Below are positions 7,846 through 16,722 of a stretch of 64,000 nt of DNA, piece by piece (positions within the stretch are counted from its first letter, which is position 1; each line of letters opens with the position of its first letter). The translations under genes and the position numbers were made by a program. The notes below the pieces were generated by a model, which saw only the letters and a list, made by a program, of their open reading frames with translations, had not been told where the DNA came from and searched no databases. Origin of the DNA: Rugamonas apoptosis (GTDB taxonomy: Bacteria; Pseudomonadota; Gammaproteobacteria; Burkholderiales; Burkholderiaceae_D). The stretch spans positions 310,001 to 374,000 of the forward strand of contig NZ_JACEZU010000005.1 in the NCBI RefSeq assembly GCF_014042355.1. The letters run 5' to 3'.

Positions 7846-8982
7846 TTAAAGGGTGCGGCTGATCAGTTCTTTCATGATCTCATTGGTGCCGCCATAAATG
7901 CGCTGCACGCGCGCATCGGCCCAGGCGCGGGCGATCGGGTATTCATGCATGTAGCCGTAGCCACCGAACAGCTGCACGCAGCGGTCCATCACGCTGAATT
8001 GCAGGTCGGAGATGTTGTACTTGGCCATGGAGGCCGTTTCCGCATCCAGTTTACCAGCGGCCATCAGCTCCAGGCAGCGGTCCACGAACACCTGCCCGAC
8101 GGCGATTTCCGTCTTCATCTCGGCCAGCTTGTGGGCCACGGTCTGGAAGTCGCCGATGCTCTTGCCGAAGGCCTTGCGTTCCTTGGTGTAGGCGATGGTC
8201 CAGTCCAGCGCGGCCTGGGCGGCGGCGATGCCGGTCACGGCGATCTGCAAACGCTCCCATGGCAGTTCCTTCATCAGGTAATAGAAGCCGCGGCCTTCCT
8301 CGCCCAGCAGGTTGCGGGCCGGGACGCGCACATTGTCGAAGAACAGCTCGGAAGTGTCCTGCGCGCTCATGCCCATCTTGTGCAGGCGCTTGCCCTTGCT
8401 AAAGCCGGGCATGGTGGTGTCCACCACGAACAGGCTGATGCCCTTGGAGCCGGCCGTCGGGTCGGTCTTGGCCACCACGATCACCAGGTCGCACAGCCAG
8501 CCGTTGGTGATGAAGGTCTTGGAGCCGTTCAGGATGTAATCGTCGCCATCGCGCACGGCGGAGGTCTTGATGCCTTGCAGATCGGAGCCGGCGCCCGGTT
8601 CCGTCATGGCGATCGCGCCTATCATCTCGCCGCTGGCCATCTTGGGCAGGTAGGTCGATTTCAGGTAGTCGCTGCCGTGGTGCAGGATGTAAGGTGCCAC
8701 GATTTCCGAGTGCAGGAAGAAGCCCACGCCGGTGGCGCCCACACGCGCCTGTTCCTCCATGTAGACGGCGCTGTACAGCAGGTCCACGCCCGCGCCGCCG
8801 TATTGCTCCGGCATGCTGGTGCACAGCATGCCCGATTCACCGGCCTTGTTCCACACGTTGCGGTCCACATGGCCCTGTTCTTCCCAGCGCGCGTGGTGCG
8901 GCACGATCTCGCCGTCAATGAAGCGGCGGGCGGCGTCGCGGAACATTTCGTGCTCTTGGTTGTACAGGGTACGTGGGATCAT
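7846..8982 (-). CDS. Acyl-CoA dehydrogenase (long-chain/isovaleryl type)
   Basis: Acyl-CoA dehydrogenase of 378 residues and first gene of the minus-strand operon. Family blocks are AMTEPGAGSDLQG (near 125), FITNGWLCDLV, TKERKAFGKSIGDFQ, QLFGGYGYMHEYPIAR and RIYGGTNEIMKELI. The position used as catalytic base in MCAD is Gly, and a Glu is present in LPWERLQIA, so the base is probably placed as in LCAD/IVD enzymes. ATG 8982 is chosen because CTGGAGACA precedes it and the protein then starts as the family does; longer in-frame readings to 9114 run into the divergent promoter region. It transcribes away from the LuxR-type regulator at 9129. Confidence 0.92.
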   Translation of the reverse strand: MIPRTLYNQEHEMFRDAARRFIDGEIVPHHARWEEQGHVDRNVWNKAGESGMLCTSMPEQYGGAGVDLLYSAVYMEEQARVGATGVGFFLHSEIVAPYILHHGSDYLKSTYLPKMASGEMIGAIAMTEPGAGSDLQGIKTSAVRDGDDYILNGSKTFITNGWLCDLVIVVAKTDPTAGSKGISLFVVDTTMPGFSKGKRLHKMGMSAQDTSELFFDNVRVPARNLLGEEGRGFYYLMKELPWERLQIAVTGIAAAQAALDWTIAYTKERKAFGKSIGDFQTVAHKLAEMKTEIAVGQVFVDRCLELMAAGKLDAETASMAKYNISDLQFSVMDRCVQLFGGYGYMHEYPIARAWADARVQRIYGGTNEIMKELISRTL

Positions 8983-9128
8983 GGGACAGTGTCTCCAGTT
9001 AGTTGAGTATGCAAGTATTGTAGGCAGGGCCGCCCACCCCGGCATCGTCGGAAGCGACGAATTGCGCTGGCGCCCCGTAAAACGGTAAGATTGCGGCTCC
9101 CGCAACCGACCCACCCCGGCCTTCTCCC

Positions 9129-11831
9129 ATGAACCAAGCCGCCAGCGTCGCGCCCAACCGGCTCGCCGCCAAGCTCAATCCGCCCTCCGCCCCGGCCGCG
9201 CAAGTGCTGCGCAAGGCCGTGGCCGGCGCCGTGCGGGCGGCGCAATCGGTGCGGCTGGTGCTGGTGCGGGCGCCGGCCGGCTTCGGCAAGACCACCACCA
9301 TGCTGCAATGCCGCGCCCAGTTCGAGGCCGACGGCGTGGAAACCCTGTGGCTCACGTTGGACCGGGGCGACAACGACCCGGCCCGCTTCCTGGCCTGCCT
9401 GGGCGCGGCCGTGGCCCAGTTGCACGGCGAGCAGGCCGCCGCCGGCGACGGGGCGCTCGACATCATGGAGCGGCTGGCCGCCCATCCCAGCCCGTTCGCC
9501 CTGTTTTTCGACGATTTCGAGCATGTGACCGATCCCACGGTGCTGGACCTGGTGCGCGAACTGATCGCCAACCTGCCGCGCCGGGGCCAGCTCGTGATCG
9601 GCGCCCGCAGCCGCCCGGACCTGGGCCTGGGCCGGCTGCGCGCGCGCGGCCAGTTGCTGGAGATCGATACCACTCAATTGCGCTTCTCGGCCGACGAGGC
9701 GGCCGAATTCATCACCGGCCAGCGCCACATTGCGCTGGGCGAGGCCGACCTGGCGGCCCTGTACCGCAAGACGGAAGGCTGGGCCGCCGCCCTGTGGCTG
9801 GCCTCCATGGCGCTGGAACGCCAGGAAGGCCGGGCCGACTTCATCGCCCGCTTCTCCGGTTCCAACGACGCCGTGGCCGACTACCTGGCCGACGACGTGC
9901 TGGCCCGCCAGAGCGACACCGTGCGCGACTTCCTGCTGCGCACCGCCATCCTGCGCCACCTGAACGCCTCGCTGTGCGACGCCCTGCTGGGCCGCGACGA
10001 CAGCGCCCAGTTGCTGGCCGCGCTGGAACAGGCCAACCTGTTCATCCAGCCCATCGAGGGCGAACCTGGCACCTACCGCTACCACAGCCTGTTCGCCGGT
10101 TTCCTGCGCCAGCAACTGCGCATCACCATGCCGGGCGAGGAACAGCGCCTGCACCGCGCCGCGTCGGACTGGTATCAGGCCCAGGGCGCCATCGTGCCCG
10201 CCATCGACCACGCGCTCGACGGCGGCAAGCTGGAACTGGCGCTGCGGCTGCTGCAACAGCACGCGGAAGCCCTGCTGGAAGAGGGCCGCATGCACCTGCT
10301 CACGCGCTGGTTCGGCGCCATTCCGCCCGCCGCGCTGGCCCAGGCGCCCATGCTGGTGGTGGTCAAGACCTGGGCGCTGGCCTTGAGCCGTGGCCCGCGA
10401 GAAGCGATGGCCGTGCTGGACGCTTCCGGCTGCGCCGACTCCACCGATCCCGACGTGCGCGCCCACCTGCTGGCCTTGCGCCCGTCGCTGCTAACGATGA
10501 TGGACCGCATCGAGGAAGCCTGCACGGCCGGCATGGACGCGCTGGCCCAGCTCCCCCTCAGCCGGCCATTCGCGGAAAGTATGGTCATCAACGGCATGGC
10601 GCTGATCCTCTGTTCGCTGGGCCAGTACCAGCAGTCGCACCAGATGCTGGACACGGCCCGCCGCAAGCAGGGTGACGGCGCCGGCATCTTCAACCGCATG
10701 TATTCGGAATCGATCGAAGGCATCCTGGACCTGGAAGGCGGCCGCCTGCGCCAGGCCAGCGCGCGCTTCCGGCTGGCCGTCAATACCACGCACGCGCCCT
10801 CCTACACCCACACCCACGGCAACGCCTTCGCCGGCGTGCTGTATGCGGATGCGCTGTATGAGGCCAACGAACTGCGCACGGCGGCCCACCTGTTCAACGT
10901 CTACGTGCCGCTGGCCAAGGACGTGGCGCTGGCCGATCACATGATCATCGGCTACACGCGGCAGGCCCGCATCGCCTTCACCCGCGGCGACATCGACATG
11001 ATGCTGCAATACCTGAGCGAACTGGAATACACGGGCTACCAGCGACAGTTGCCGCGCGTGGTGGCCAGCGCCAAGCTGGAACGCTCGCGCATGCTGCTCC
11101 TGCAGGGCAACCGCGTCGCGGCGCGCGAGGAACTGGAGCGGGCCAACGACACGGCCGTGTGGAGCCGCGTGCGCGGATTGCGCCTGCTGGCGCACGACGT
11201 GGAGCAGTTCGACCTGGGACGGCTGCGCTGGGAAGCCCACTTCGGCCCGTCCGCTTCGGCGCTGGAGCAGATCGACGCGGCGCTGGCCGAAGCGGCGTCC
11301 GAGGGCCGGGTGCGGCGCCAGCTCAAGCTGCAACTGCTGCGCGCCATCTGCCTCCATCATGGTGGCCAGGGCCAGTCGCGCGTGGCGCAAACGGCCATGT
11401 TGCAGGCACTGCGCGAAGCGAGCGGTGAAGGTTTCGTGCGCCTGATCGTGGACGAAGGCCCGGTGGCGGGCTTGCTGGTGCGCCGCGTGCGGGATGGCCT
11501 GCGCGCCGACGCGGCGGCCCGGCCCGATCCCCTGTTTGGCGACTATCTGCTGCGCCTGACCCAGGCGTTCCCGCCGGCCGAAGTGGAGACGGAAGCGGAA
11601 ACGGTCGCCGAAACGGGCGCGGGCGCCGCGTTGGCGGAGCCGTTGACCCAAAAAGAGACACGCATCCTGGCCCTGTTGGCCGACGGCTACTCCAACAGCG
11701 CGCTGGCGGAAAAGCTGTTTGTCTCGGACAGTACGGTCCGCACCCACCTGCGCAACATCAACACCAAACTACATGCCCAGAGCCGCACCCAGGCCGTGGC
11801 CATCGCACGCAGGCTGGGCATCATCGCCTGA
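9129..11831 (+). CDS. MalT-like LuxR-family STAND transcriptional regulator
   Basis: Large regulator of 900 residues. The N-terminal NTPase has a Walker A APAGFGKTTT (residues about 48-57) and a Walker B-like FALFFDDFEHV (about 125). A long helical TPR-like middle forms the sensor, and the C-terminal LuxR helix-turn-helix starts at LTQKETRILALLADGYSNSA (about 840-900). It is the MalT/LAL architecture, in which inducer and ATP binding drive oligomerisation on DNA. It diverges from the beta-oxidation operon across 146 bases, so it is the obvious candidate activator of that operon; this is inference from position. No clear ribosome site is visible before ATG 9129. Confidence 0.9.
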   Translation: MNQAASVAPNRLAAKLNPPSAPAAQVLRKAVAGAVRAAQSVRLVLVRAPAGFGKTTTMLQCRAQFEADGVETLWLTLDRGDNDPARFLACLGAAVAQLHGEQAAAGDGALDIMERLAAHPSPFALFFDDFEHVTDPTVLDLVRELIANLPRRGQLVIGARSRPDLGLGRLRARGQLLEIDTTQLRFSADEAAEFITGQRHIALGEADLAALYRKTEGWAAALWLASMALERQEGRADFIARFSGSNDAVADYLADDVLARQSDTVRDFLLRTAILRHLNASLCDALLGRDDSAQLLAALEQANLFIQPIEGEPGTYRYHSLFAGFLRQQLRITMPGEEQRLHRAASDWYQAQGAIVPAIDHALDGGKLELALRLLQQHAEALLEEGRMHLLTRWFGAIPPAALAQAPMLVVVKTWALALSRGPREAMAVLDASGCADSTDPDVRAHLLALRPSLLTMMDRIEEACTAGMDALAQLPLSRPFAESMVINGMALILCSLGQYQQSHQMLDTARRKQGDGAGIFNRMYSESIEGILDLEGGRLRQASARFRLAVNTTHAPSYTHTHGNAFAGVLYADALYEANELRTAAHLFNVYVPLAKDVALADHMIIGYTRQARIAFTRGDIDMMLQYLSELEYTGYQRQLPRVVASAKLERSRMLLLQGNRVAAREELERANDTAVWSRVRGLRLLAHDVEQFDLGRLRWEAHFGPSASALEQIDAALAEAASEGRVRRQLKLQLLRAICLHHGGQGQSRVAQTAMLQALREASGEGFVRLIVDEGPVAGLLVRRVRDGLRADAAARPDPLFGDYLLRLTQAFPPAEVETEAETVAETGAGAALAEPLTQKETRILALLADGYSNSALAEKLFVSDSTVRTHLRNINTKLHAQSRTQAVAIARRLGIIA

Positions 11832-12268
11832 GCGCCCCCCCTGTCCGAAAGTGTGTCCTGGACAATAAACCCGCAGCGAATTTCTTCAGCAAAATCAAAA
11901 GAAACATAGATTCTCACCAATTGTCATCACGGATTGATTTGAGATATAGTATTCCCAAGGGAAGCGATTCCCAGCATCGCCAGTTGCGAGCCATAATCTC
12001 GCTTGCATAGGCATGCAAGGTGGACTGCCCCAAGCAGCGCGCCAGTTCCCCTCATTCCTTTGCCGTGGTTGTACTCCGGTTTGCCTTAACAGGCCTTCCA
12101 CCACATCACAACCACCGTTTTCCGTATCGGGAAACCAAATACCACGTACCGTCCGGTTCCGACGTCTGCCTGACCAGGGCAGCATATCGTCTGGCCATTG
12201 AATTGGGCCCGTCCGCCACCCGGACCGGCCTGTGAGCCCGCTGTCGCCAACGCAAACAGGAGCATCCG
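11832..12268 (+). promoter_or_regulatory. Promoter and long leader upstream of the chemoreceptor gene
   Basis: In this 437-base gap I see a sigma70-like promoter: TTGTCA (11921-11926), an 18-base spacer and TATAGT (11945-11950). Transcription would begin near 11957, leaving a leader of about 310 bases before ATG 12269 (ribosome site AGGAG at about 12259). The leader holds small hairpins, e.g. GTTTTCC/GGGAAAC around a GTATC loop (about 12116-12134) and a GTCCG/CGGAC stem near 12210-12226. No known riboswitch motif is recognised and no convincing gene is present. Confidence 0.45.
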
Positions 12269-13906
12269 ATGCGTAACAATTTACCCGTCACGAATAAAGA
12301 GTACGTTTTGAAGGAATCGGAAACCATTGTTTCCAAGACCGATCTGCAAGGCAATATCACCTACGTCAACCAGGATTTCATCACCATCAGCGGTTTCAGC
12401 GAAGAGGAACTGCTGGGAGCGCCGCAGAATATCGTGCGCCACCCGGATATGCCGCCCGCGGCGTTCGCCGACCTGTGGTGCACGCTCAAGGCCGGCAAGG
12501 CCTGGACCGGCCTGGTCAAGAACCGCTGCAAGAATGGCGACCATTACTGGGTCGAAGCGGGCATGGCGCCCTTGCTGGACCAGGGCCGCATGATCGGCTA
12601 CACCTCGATCCGCACCAAGCCCAGCCGGGCCAAGGTCGAGGCGGCGGAGCAGGCTTACCGCCAGGTGCGCGAAGGCCGCGAGCCCTTGCTGGTCCATGAG
12701 GGCGCCGTCGCGCGGCGCTCCCCCTGGCGCCGGCTGGCCACGCTGGCGGCAAGCCCGCTCAAGACCCAGTTCGCCGTCGCCGGCGGCCTGATGCTGCTGC
12801 TGTTCGGCGTCATGTTCTGGACCGCGATGGCGGCCGGCCATGATGCCTTGGCGGCCGGCGCCGGCCTGGGCGTGGCGCTGCTGGTGCTCAGTTGGGTGCT
12901 GCTGCAGCGCGGCGTACTGGCGCCGCTCGAACAACTGCGCCATGGACTGAACCAGATGAGTACCGGCGACCTGACCGGCGCCGTGCCCGCCCACGGCGGC
13001 AAGGAAGCGATCGACGCCCTGCAGGCGTTGCGCATCCTGCAAATCAACGTCAAGCTGCTGGTCGGGCAGATCAAGGACGCCAGCGCCGTCGTCAACGACG
13101 CCGCCGGCGGCCTGTCGGCCGGCAACGCAGACCTGTCCTCGCGCACCGAGTCGCAGGCCGCTTCGCTGGAACAGACGGCGGCCACCATGGACGAACTGAC
13201 CAGCACCGTGCGCAGCAACGCCGACAACGCACAGGAAGCGACCATCCTGGTCAACTCGGCCGCCAGCGTGGCGGCGGACGGCGGCCATGCCGTGCGCCAG
13301 GTGGTGGCCACCATGAGCACCATCCGTGGCCATTCCGGCAGGATGTCCGATATCGTCGGCGTCATCGACGGCATCGCGTTCCAGACCAACATCCTGGCGC
13401 TCAATGCAGCGGTGGAAGCGGCCCGCGCCGGCGAACAGGGCCGGGGGTTCGCGGTGGTGGCCAACGAGGTGCGCAACCTGGCCCAGCGCGCCGCCGGCGC
13501 GGCCAAGGAAATCAAGGTGCTGATCGGCGATTGCGTGCAGGCGATCGACGAGGGCAATGAGCTGGTGACGGACGCTGGCCGCGTGATGGACGATATCGTG
13601 CATTCCGTGACCCGCGCGGCCGGCCTGGTGGGCGATATCAGCGGCGCCAGCAAGGAGCAGAGCGACGGCATCGTGCAGGTCAACCAGGCGATCGGCCATA
13701 TCGACACCATGACCCAGCAGAACGCGAACGTGGTCAGCCAGGCCGTCGGCACGGCGCAGCGCATGCAGCAGCAGGCATCCCAACTCGCCGTGCTGGTCGA
13801 CCACTTCCGCCTGACCACCAGCACGGCGCGCGCGCCGGCCATGCATTTGGCCACGCCGCCAGCCCGGCCCGCACCGCGCCAGCCAACGCTGCGGCGCGTC
13901 GCCTAG
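12269..13906 (+). CDS. PAS-domain methyl-accepting chemotaxis protein (Aer-like)
   Basis: Chemoreceptor of 545 residues that would signal to CheA/CheW at the inner membrane. Residues about 10-115 are an Aer-type PAS domain ([19 protein letters not shown], then NIVRHPDMP and [17 protein letters not shown]), which in the family holds FAD and reports redox or energy state. Two hydrophobic segments (about 168-205) form a membrane hairpin with almost no periplasmic loop, followed by HAMP and the coiled-coil signalling domain with the conserved tip ([37 protein letters not shown]). There is no C-terminal CheR/CheB-binding pentapeptide. The signal is probably intracellular redox or oxygen. Confidence 0.93.
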   Translation: MRNNLPVTNKEYVLKESETIVSKTDLQGNITYVNQDFITISGFSEEELLGAPQNIVRHPDMPPAAFADLWCTLKAGKAWTGLVKNRCKNGDHYWVEAGMAPLLDQGRMIGYTSIRTKPSRAKVEAAEQAYRQVREGREPLLVHEGAVARRSPWRRLATLAASPLKTQFAVAGGLMLLLFGVMFWTAMAAGHDALAAGAGLGVALLVLSWVLLQRGVLAPLEQLRHGLNQMSTGDLTGAVPAHGGKEAIDALQALRILQINVKLLVGQIKDASAVVNDAAGGLSAGNADLSSRTESQAASLEQTAATMDELTSTVRSNADNAQEATILVNSAASVAADGGHAVRQVVATMSTIRGHSGRMSDIVGVIDGIAFQTNILALNAAVEAARAGEQGRGFAVVANEVRNLAQRAAGAAKEIKVLIGDCVQAIDEGNELVTDAGRVMDDIVHSVTRAAGLVGDISGASKEQSDGIVQVNQAIGHIDTMTQQNANVVSQAVGTAQRMQQQASQLAVLVDHFRLTTSTARAPAMHLATPPARPAPRQPTLRRVA

Positions 13907-13963
13907 GCGGAATGGCCGGCGGTGGGACGGACCAGACGGTCCGGTGGCGCCGCCGGCGGATGC

Positions 13964-14017
13964 GCTTACGCTTACGCTTACGCTTGGGCTTGGGCTTGGG
14001 CTTCGGCTTGGGCTTGC
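13964..14017. repeat. Nine tandem hexanucleotides GCTTNN at the 3' end of the GGDEF-EAL gene
   Basis: Three GCTTAC units are followed by GCTTGG x3, GCTTCG, GCTTGG and GCTTGC without interruption. On the minus strand they encode the terminal (Gln/Glu)-Ala dipeptides of the GGDEF-EAL protein, and each GCTTAC unit supplies an in-frame TAA, so the gene ends in three consecutive repeat-borne stops. Unit length 6 means slippage changes tail length but not frame. Confidence 0.9.
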
Positions 14018-16221
14018 GCGGCCAGGATGAATGGCAACGCCTCGGCCGCCGGCAACGGCCGGGCGTAGTGATAGCCTTGTGCCTCGTCGCAGCCGAGCTT
14101 GCCCAGAAGATCCAGCACGGCCGTGTTCTCCACGCCCTCGGCAATCGTCTTCAGCCCCAGGCTGTGCGCCATCTGGACGATGGCCCGCACGATGGCCGTG
14201 TCGTCCGGCTGGGCATCGATGGCGCGCACGAACGATTGGTCGATCTTGAGCTTGTCGACGGCGAACTGCTTGAGATAGGCCAGGCTGGAATAGCCGGTGC
14301 CGAAATCGTCCACCGACAAACTCACCCCCAGCTTGCGCAGGCGCTGCACGATGGCCAGCACCTGATCCGGATTCTGCAGCAGGATCGATTCCGTCAATTC
14401 CAGTTCCAGCCAGCCGGCCGGCAGCCCGGCCTGTTCCAGCGCTGCGCGCACATCCTGTTCCAGGTTGCCCCGGCCAAACTGCAGCGCCGACAGGTTGACC
14501 GCCACCACCAGATGCGGCGCACCGGCTGCGCGCCACTCGGCCATCTGGCGGCAGGCCGTGCGCAGCACCCAGGCGCCGATCGGTACGATCAAGCCGCACT
14601 CCTCGGCCACCGGAATGAAACGGGCCGGCGACACCAGCCCATGACCGGGTCGCTGCCAGCGGATCAGCGCCTCCACCCCGATCATGCGGCCACTGGCCAG
14701 GTCGAACTGCGGCTGGTAGTACAGCAGCAGTTCGTCCCGCTGCAGGGCCTGGGCCAGGCCGTTGCGGATATCGAGCCGGTCGGCGGCGTCCGATAACATG
14801 TGCGGCGCGAAGCAGCACCACGTATTGCGGCCCTGGTGCTTGGCGTGATACATGGCCGTATCGGCCTTTTGCAGCAGGATGTCGAAGTCGGCGCCGTCGT
14901 CGGGCGACAGCGCGATCCCGGCCGAGACGGTGGTGGCCAGCTCCTGGCCGGCCACCATGATCGGTTCCTGCAGGCGCTGCAACAGCATGTCGAGCGCGGA
15001 ACCCAGCGCGCCCGCTACGGGCGGGCCACTCCACACCAGCAGGAATTCGTCGCCGCCCTGGCGGCTGACCGTGGCGCCGGCCGGCGCCAGCGCGCGCAGC
15101 CGGTTGGCCATCTCCTGCAACACCACATCGCCCTGCAAGTGGCCCAGGCTGTCGTTGATCTGCTTGAAGTTGTCGAGGTCGATGAACACCAGCGCCACCC
15201 GCCCTGCGTTGGCGCGCGCCACGGCGTCACGGAAGCTGACGCGGGCCATGAGCCGGTTCGGCAACTCCGTCAGCGGGTCATGATAAGCGAGGAAGTGCAG
15301 CCGCTCCTCGGCCAGGCGCTGCTGGCGCAATGCGGCCGACAGGCGCAGGAACGGCTCGCGCACGCTGGCCACGAACACGGCCTGATAAATATAGCCATAG
15401 GCGATCACCTTGTACAAATGGCCCAGCAGGCTGTAGATGTCATTCACGTTGGCGTACAGCGTGAAGCACAATTCACTGAGGATGGTGATGGCCGTGGCCC
15501 GCAGCAGCGGCGTGGCTTCCGCCGCCGGCGCGCGCCAGAACAGCGCCAGCGGCACCAGCAGCAGGGCCACGATGCCATATTCGGCCATCAGCTTGGTGGA
15601 GGTGAGGCCCTGGCCGGGCACGAACATCACCGGCCAGATCTCCGGCGCGTACAGTTGCAGGACATAGACGGCGGCCGTCAGCGCCAGCGCGCCGCCCAGG
15701 ATCAGGTAACGGGTGGCATCGCTGCGGAAGCGGGTCCATGGCCGCAGCGCCACCACCAGCAGCGTCAGCGCCGCCACGAAGCGCGCGCACAGCCAGAACG
15801 CGATCGCCTTTTGCGGCGCGGCCGGGGTAACGAAATCGGGCATGCCCTTGTAGGACAGCAGGTGCGCCAGGTCGATCAGGCCCACGGCCAGGAAGCCGCA
15901 GGCCAGGATCATGGTATTGCCCGCCCGCTCACGCTGGTAGGCATTCCACGACACGGCGAAAATGAGGCCGGCCACCACCACGGCGAACAGCTCGAAAATG
16001 GTATGGCTGGCGGCCGAGAACAGCACTTCGCTTTGCTTGAGGGGCACCGTCCAGGGACTGAGCCAGACCAGCACCAGCAGCAGCGCCAGCCCGCCGAACA
16101 GGGTCCTGCCGGCTGCCGGCCGCGTACTTCGGGTGGCGGCGGATGGGGATGTCAGCGGGGCTGGTTCAATCAACGCGGTTCTGGGCATGCGATGGACACG
16201 GCTACGCGTTCCGGTCCACAT
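13978..16221 (-). CDS. MASE3-GGDEF-EAL cyclic-di-GMP turnover protein
   Basis: Inner-membrane c-di-GMP enzyme of 747 residues. An N-terminal sensor of seven to eight hydrophobic segments (about 40-275) resembles MASE3. The diguanylate cyclase domain follows (HDPLTELPNR near 312, RQGGDEFLLV near 395) with an intact GGDEF but no RxxD inhibitory site upstream. The phosphodiesterase domain has EALIRWQ, the DDFGTGYSSL loop and KIDQSFV, so the EAL metal-site motifs are intact. It may therefore act in both directions or mainly as a phosphodiesterase. The C-terminus is the repeat-encoded Ala-Gln tail. ATG 16221 is used, but ATG 16188 is also possible because neither has a strong ribosome site. It is convergent with the chemoreceptor. 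Confidence 0.93.
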   Translation of the reverse strand: MWTGTRSRVHRMPRTALIEPAPLTSPSAATRSTRPAAGRTLFGGLALLLVLVWLSPWTVPLKQSEVLFSAASHTIFELFAVVVAGLIFAVSWNAYQRERAGNTMILACGFLAVGLIDLAHLLSYKGMPDFVTPAAPQKAIAFWLCARFVAALTLLVVALRPWTRFRSDATRYLILGGALALTAAVYVLQLYAPEIWPVMFVPGQGLTSTKLMAEYGIVALLLVPLALFWRAPAAEATPLLRATAITILSELCFTLYANVNDIYSLLGHLYKVIAYGYIYQAVFVASVREPFLRLSAALRQQRLAEERLHFLAYHDPLTELPNRLMARVSFRDAVARANAGRVALVFIDLDNFKQINDSLGHLQGDVVLQEMANRLRALAPAGATVSRQGGDEFLLVWSGPPVAGALGSALDMLLQRLQEPIMVAGQELATTVSAGIALSPDDGADFDILLQKADTAMYHAKHQGRNTWCCFAPHMLSDAADRLDIRNGLAQALQRDELLLYYQPQFDLASGRMIGVEALIRWQRPGHGLVSPARFIPVAEECGLIVPIGAWVLRTACRQMAEWRAAGAPHLVVAVNLSALQFGRGNLEQDVRAALEQAGLPAGWLELELTESILLQNPDQVLAIVQRLRKLGVSLSVDDFGTGYSSLAYLKQFAVDKLKIDQSFVRAIDAQPDDTAIVRAIVQMAHSLGLKTIAEGVENTAVLDLLGKLGCDEAQGYHYARPLPAAEALPFILAAQAQAEAQAQAQA

Positions 16222-16722
16222 CCTGCCAGGCCGTTTAACGCTGGTTGAAGGTCAAATGTCAGGCTTGCATGATAGTCGAAACAACCTTATCCGGGACGAT
16301 AGTTGGCCACGCATTGCTCAAAAGCAGCTTTTTGCTGTATGGATTTGACAACAATATAGACAAAACGCAACACAATTTCCCGTTTCCCCGCGAGCGCCCC
16401 CCGCCCCTCTCAGGCGCGCCTGCAAGCGGCCGTGCGTGACTCGCCGCGCCATGCGTTTGGCTCGCCGGGACTAGGCAAAATGGCCTGCCGCGCCACTGTT
16501 TCGCATTAAGATCGGAACCGGAGTCTATTGCAGTATTGATACGTTTTCTCCTGGCAAGCGCGCGGGCCGGCCACCGCCTCCCGCGCGGCGCAGCAAACTT
16601 CTCACAAAGAATGTGGAGCAAACCTCGACGGCGCGGCAAGCCGTAACAGTACCAACACGGTGCGGGTATTTTCCGGCCGTATCGATCGAAGGTTGCAGAC
16701 AATTGAAGAGGTTGAGAAGCTT
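16222..16722. other. Divergent intergenic region between the GGDEF-EAL gene and the acyl-CoA reductase gene
   Basis: These 501 bases should contain promoters in both directions. An AT-rich stretch at about 16335-16385 (TTGACA at 16347-16352, no good -10 at the right distance) and a GCAGC/GCTGT hairpin at about 16324-16340 are the only notable elements. No gene is convincing; the third-position composition is not coding-like. Confidence 0.5.

Noticed and set aside
11951-12268. c-di-GMP (GEMM) riboswitch in the chemoreceptor leader
   Set aside because: No GEMM core with the two conserved GCAAA-type loops could be found; CGCAAAC near the start codon is isolated.
13964-14017. On/off phase variation by the hexanucleotide repeat
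   Set aside because: Unit length is six bases, so slippage cannot shift the frame; only tail length or stop position can change.
16500-16722. Sigma54 promoter before the acyl-CoA reductase gene
   Set aside because: A GG...GC pair near 16518-16533 has the wrong spacing for a -24/-12 element.
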